A stretch of 8,961 nucleotides of DNA, taken from Caulobacteraceae bacterium UBA5005 (GTDB lineage: Bacteria; Pseudomonadota; Alphaproteobacteria; Caulobacterales; Caulobacteraceae). The stretch is taken from contig DGYN01000068.1 in NCBI GenBank assembly GCA_002398405.1, positions 1-8,961 of the forward strand, read 5' to 3'. The notes below the pieces were generated by a model. That model saw only the letters and a program-made list of their open reading frames with translations. It had not been told where the DNA came from and made no database searches. The stretch's first letter is position 1; each line of letters starts with the position of its first letter. Positions 5,811 through 8,961 of this stretch are shown in pieces. A program made the position numbers and the translations under genes.

Positions 5811-8800
5811 CTACTCCGCCGGCATCGGCAAAGCCGGCTTGCCGCCCTCCAGCCGCTCGTTCTCCTCGTAGCCCTCGATCTGGCGGGCGGTCCATTCCGG
5901 CGACTTCGTGAACCGCGCCAACAGATTGTAGAACACCGGCACGATAAACAGCGTCAGCAGGGTCGCGAACAGACAGCCGGCGAAGATCACCACGCCGATG
6001 GTCTCGCGGCTGGCCGCCCCCGGGCCATGGGCGAAGATCAGCGGCAGGGCGCCGCAGGCCGCGGCGATCGAGGTCATGATGATGGGCCTAAGGCGGACCT
6101 CGCAGCTCTCGATGATCGCTTCCTTGATCTCGCGGCCCTCGTCGCGCAGCTGGTTGGCGAACTCGACGATCAGGATGCCGTTCTTGGCGGCGATGCCGAT
6201 CAGGATGATCAGGCCGATCTGGCTATAGAGGTTGAGGCTCGACCCGCTCATCAGAAGCGCGAACAGGCCCCCCAGCGCGGCCAGCGGCACGGTGGAGATG
6301 ATCACCGCCGGGTGGATCCAGCTTTCGAACTGCGCCGCCAGCACCAGGAACACCAGCAACAAGGCCATGCCGAAGGCGAAACCGACGCCCCCCTGGCCCT
6401 CCAGATAGTCCTTGGCCGCGCCGCCCCAGGAGATCACCGCCTCGGGCGGCAGTTTGGCGACCTCGTCCTGCAGGAACTTGACCCCCTGCTCCATGGTGTA
6501 GCCGGGATTGAGTTCGACGTTGAGCGTCACCGACCGCTGCCGGTCGACGCGGCGCCGGTCCGGCGTGTCGCCGCGCAGCTCGGTCGACGTCACCGTCGAC
6601 AACGGCACCAGGGCGCCCTGGCTGGAGCGCACATAGAGGCTGGCCAGGTCGTCGACCGTGCGGCGCTGGTCGCGCTCGGTCTGCAGGATGACATCGTACT
6701 CCTGGCCTGCCTTGATGTAGGTCCCGACCCGGGTGGAGCCGAGCATGGTTTCCAGGACCGTGCCGATGGCCCTGGGCGGAATGCCCATGGCGGCCGCCCG
6801 CTCGCGGTCCAGGTTGATCAGCAGGCGCGGGCTGGAGGGATCGTAGTCCAGGCGCACCCGGCCCATGTTGGGGTTCTCGCGCGCCGCCGCGAACACCGGC
6901 TGGATCCAGGTGTTGAGGGCGTCATAGTCATCGCCCCGGGCGATCATCTGCACCGAGTTGCCGCCGCCGCCACCGCCGCCGGGGCCGCCGCCGCCGCCTT
7001 GCAGGGCGCCCCGGACGCCGACGTTGATGCGCGCCCCGGTAATCTGGGAGTATTCGCGATTGAGGCGCGTCGCCACCTCGTCGGCGCTCACCTTGCGTTC
7101 GCTCCAGGGCACCAGAATGACATTGCCGGAGGCGTTGTTGAAACTGCCTCCGCCCCCGCCGCCAAAGCCCGGCGAACTGATCACGAAGCGCTCGACGATG
7201 CCCTCTTCCACCAGCTTGTGGAGGGGGGGCTCGAGCTGCAGGGCGATCTGCTGCATGTAGTCGAAACTCGCGCCCTCCGGGCCGTTGGCGTTGACCTGCA
7301 TCATGCCGCGGTCTTCGCTGGGCACGGTTTCCTTGGGCAGGATGACAAACAGCCCGGCCGCGCCGCCGGCCAGGACCAGCAGCAGGATGAATGAGACGAT
7401 CGCCGCCGCGCGCATGCCCAAAATGGCGTGCAGGGACGCGGCGTAGGACTTGCGCACGCTATCCAGAACGCTGTCGACCTTGCGGGCAAGCCACCCCTGG
7501 TCATGCACCGGCCGCAGCAGCTTGGAGGCCAGCATGGGCGACAGCGTCAGGGCCAGCAGGGCCGAAAAGCCGATGGCGGCGGCGACCGCGACGGCCAGCT
7601 CGACGAACAGCTTGCCGGTATAGCCCGGCAGGAACATCAGGGGCGCGAAGACGGTCATCAGGACCGCGGTCACGGCGATGATGGCGAAGAACACCTGCCG
7701 CGCGCCGCGCTCGGCCGCGACGATCGGCGGCTCGCCCGCATCGTCGATCCGTCTCTGGATATTCTCCACCACCACGATGGCGTCATCGACCACCAGGCCG
7801 ATGGCCAGGACCAGGGCCAGCAGGGTCAGAAGGTTGATCGAGAATCCGAACGCCGCCAGGACGATGAAGGTCGACATGATGCAGATCGGCGCCACGACCG
7901 TGGGAATGATCGCGCTCCGCCAACTGCCCAGGAACAGGATGTTCACCAGGGCCACCAGGGCCAGCGAGATCGCCATGGTGATCCAGACTTCCTTGATCGC
8001 CTCCTCGGTGAAGACGGAGAAGTCGACGGCGATGTAGATGTCCATGCCCTCGGGCAGAGTCTTCTGGATGTCCGCGACGGTCTTGCGGGTCGCCTTGGCG
8101 ATGTCCAGGTCGTTGGCGTCCGACTGGCGCATGATCTGGAAGCCGATCATGTCCCGTCCCATGCCGCGGTTCAGGCGGCGGCGCTCGTCGGGGCCTTCCT
8201 CGACGCGGGCCACATCGCCCAGCCGGGTGATATAGGCGCCGCTGGCCCTGACCGTGGTGTTCGCCACCGTCGTCGCCCCGGCCCCGGCGGTATTGGCCAC
8301 CGCGCCCGCTCCGGTCACCGCGTTGGGGGTGACGATGGGCAGCTGCGCGAAATCCTCGGGCCGCGAATACTGCCGCGCCACCCGGATGGTGAAATCCTTA
8401 TCGGTGGATTCCAGGGTTCCGGCCGGAAGCTCGACGTTCTGGCTGTTCAGGGCCGCGCGGACATCGTCAACCGTGACGCCGCGGGCCGCCATGGCGTCGG
8501 GATCGAGCCACACCCGCATGGCGTAGTTCTGGGCGCCGCCCAGGCCCACCTGGGAAACGCCCGGGATGGTCGACATCCGCTCCACCAGATAGCGGTTGGC
8601 GTAGTCGGTCAGCTCAAGCTTGTTCATCACCGACGAGCGGAGATTGACGATCATGATCGGCTGGGCGTCAGCGTTGGCCTTGTTGACCTGGGGCGGATCG
8701 ACGCCGAGCGGCAGGCCGCGGATGACCCGACTCACGGCGTCGCGCACGTCGTTGGCGGCCTGCTCCAGCTCGCGGTCGGGCTTGAAGGCGATGTTGACCT

Positions 8801-8961
8801 GGGAGCGGCCGTCACGGCTGACCGACTGCACGCGGTCGATGCCCTGGATACCGGCGACCTGACGCTCGATGACCTGGGTGATGCGCTCCTCGACCACCTC
8901 GGCGGAGGCGCCGCGATAGCTGGTCGAGGAGCGCATCACCCAGGTGATCGAGCGGCAGGTG
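5811..8961 (-). CDS. RND (HAE1 type) efflux transporter permease, N-terminus missing
   Basis: Inner-membrane, proton-driven pump subunit of the AcrB/HAE1 class, acting with a periplasmic adaptor and outer-membrane channel to export drugs or other hydrophobic compounds. About 1,040 residues are visible; full members have 1,030-1,090, and the first membrane helix plus start (roughly 45-55 residues) is absent. In order: SYRGASAEVVEERITQ of the first periplasmic domain; helices 2-6 with GLVVDDAIVVVEN, whose Asp pair (codons 7782-7787) equals AcrB D407/D408; the second periplasmic domain; and helices 8-12 with GIAAKNGILIVEF, whose Lys (6183-6185) equals AcrB K940. The proton relay is thus intact. 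Three low-complexity inserts are seen (Ala/Gly/Thr near 8236-8331, Gly-rich near 7146-7172 and 6960-6998). Reading upstream of the STS codons (8919-8927) no longer looks like the family (TWVMR instead of a PPVVSV-like run), because the sequence switches there into an inverted copy. True gene sequence probably ends near 8927. Substrate cannot be told. Confidence 0.93.
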   Translation of the reverse strand, partial: TCRSITWVMRSSTSYRGASAEVVEERITQVIERQVAGIQGIDRVQSVSRDGRSQVNIAFKPDRELEQAANDVRDAVSRVIRGLPLGVDPPQVNKANADAQPIMIVNLRSSVMNKLELTDYANRYLVERMSTIPGVSQVGLGGAQNYAMRVWLDPDAMAARGVTVDDVRAALNSQNVELPAGTLESTDKDFTIRVARQYSRPEDFAQLPIVTPNAVTGAGAVANTAGAGATTVANTTVRASGAYITRLGDVARVEEGPDERRRLNRGMGRDMIGFQIMRQSDANDLDIAKATRKTVADIQKTLPEGMDIYIAVDFSVFTEEAIKEVWITMAISLALVALVNILFLGSWRSAIIPTVVAPICIMSTFIVLAAFGFSINLLTLLALVLAIGLVVDDAIVVVENIQRRIDDAGEPPIVAAERGARQVFFAIIAVTAVLMTVFAPLMFLPGYTGKLFVELAVAVAAAIGFSALLALTLSPMLASKLLRPVHDQGWLARKVDSVLDSVRKSYAASLHAILGMRAAAIVSFILLLVLAGGAAGLFVILPKETVPSEDRGMMQVNANGPEGASFDYMQQIALQLEPPLHKLVEEGIVERFVISSPGFGGGGGGSFNNASGNVILVPWSERKVSADEVATRLNREYSQITGARINVGVRGALQGGGGGPGGGGGGGNSVQMIARGDDYDALNTWIQPVFAAARENPNMGRVRLDYDPSSPRLLINLDRERAAAMGIPPRAIGTVLETMLGSTRVGTYIKAGQEYDVILQTERDQRRTVDDLASLYVRSSQGALVPLSTVTSTELRGDTPDRRRVDRQRSVTLNVELNPGYTMEQGVKFLQDEVAKLPPEAVISWGGAAKDYLEGQGGVGFAFGMALLLVFLVLAAQFESWIHPAVIISTVPLAALGGLFALLMSGSSLNLYSQIGLIILIGIAAKNGILIVEFANQLRDEGREIKEAIIESCEVRLRPIIMTSIAAACGALPLIFAHGPGAASRETIGVVIFAGCLFATLLTLFIVPVFYNLLARFTKSPEWTARQIEGYEENERLEGGKPALPMPAE
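8856..8961. repeat. Imperfect 41-bp inverted repeat at the window edge (fold-back of an RND segment)
   Basis: Left arm 8856-8896 and right arm 8921-8961 are reverse complements at 38 of 41 positions, separated by 24 bp. The left arm, read on the minus strand, encodes VEERITQVIERQV of the RND gene. The right arm encodes exactly the same peptide on the plus strand (8923-8961), and the three differences are all synonymous third positions (GTC/GTG, CGT/CGG, GTC/GTG). The plus-strand copy is preceded in frame by a TAG at 8917-8919, so it is a fragment without a 5' end. The bases TGGTCGA (8921-8927) fit both the antisense of the STS codons and the start of the VVE codons, giving a 7-nt microhomology at the junction. 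Confidence 0.9.

Noticed and set aside
6958..7260. Polyproline plus-strand open frame
   Set aside because: It is only the complement of the polyglycine codons of the RND gene.
6027..7394. 455-codon plus-strand open frame opposite the RND gene
   Set aside because: Long, but rich in His/Gln/Asp/Ala/Gly with no domain pattern; it is the complement of a well-conserved transporter, typical of GC-rich antisense frames.

Overview
The window is GC-rich, gene-dense DNA with short spacers and strong G/C preference at third codon positions. The gene families (class I IlvC, RcnB-like secreted protein, DUF924, adjacent thyA-folA, SMP-30 lactonase, DUF4328, HAE1-type RND pump) and the style of the intergenic palindromes suggest an alphaproteobacterium, most likely of the Caulobacterales (Caulobacter/Phenylobacterium/Brevundimonas group). 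This placement is inference from protein style and was not tested by a search.

Layout from left to right. The 5' part of ilvC (ketol-acid reductoisomerase, minus strand) runs off the left edge at 1-674. A strong hairpin at 763-794 separates it from a minus-strand gene (812-1831) for a secreted, Gly/Asn/Arg/Gln-rich protein with a C-terminal RcnB-like domain. A DUF924 gene (1933-2475) diverges from it. After a hairpin-rich gap come thyA (2641-3477) and folA (3478-4005) on the plus strand. They abut with no spacer and share one reading frame, so a single TAG separates them. A 131-bp palindromic intergenic element (4012-4142) follows, and its end abuts the ribosome-binding site of an SMP-30/gluconolactonase-family gene (4158-5072). 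Converging on that gene are two minus-strand genes: a small multi-pass DUF4328 membrane protein (5110-5760) and, upstream of it, most of a large RND efflux permease (5811 to the right edge). The terminator of the RND gene ends 2 nt before the DUF4328 start codon.

Functional links: thyA-folA is a classic pair, in which DHFR regenerates tetrahydrofolate from the dihydrofolate made by thymidylate synthase. The RND permease normally works with a periplasmic adaptor, whose gene probably lies just beyond the right edge. The other genes look like independent units.

The most unusual structure is at the right edge. The last 41 bases repeat, in inverted orientation and with three synonymous differences, an RND segment found 24 bp further in. 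This puts a plus-strand fragment of a second, very similar RND gene head-to-head with the first. A chimeric or misassembled end is the likeliest explanation, but a real inverted rearrangement between RND paralogues is not excluded. I found no convincing previously undescribed multi-gene system, and no tRNA, rRNA, CRISPR array or transposase gene.
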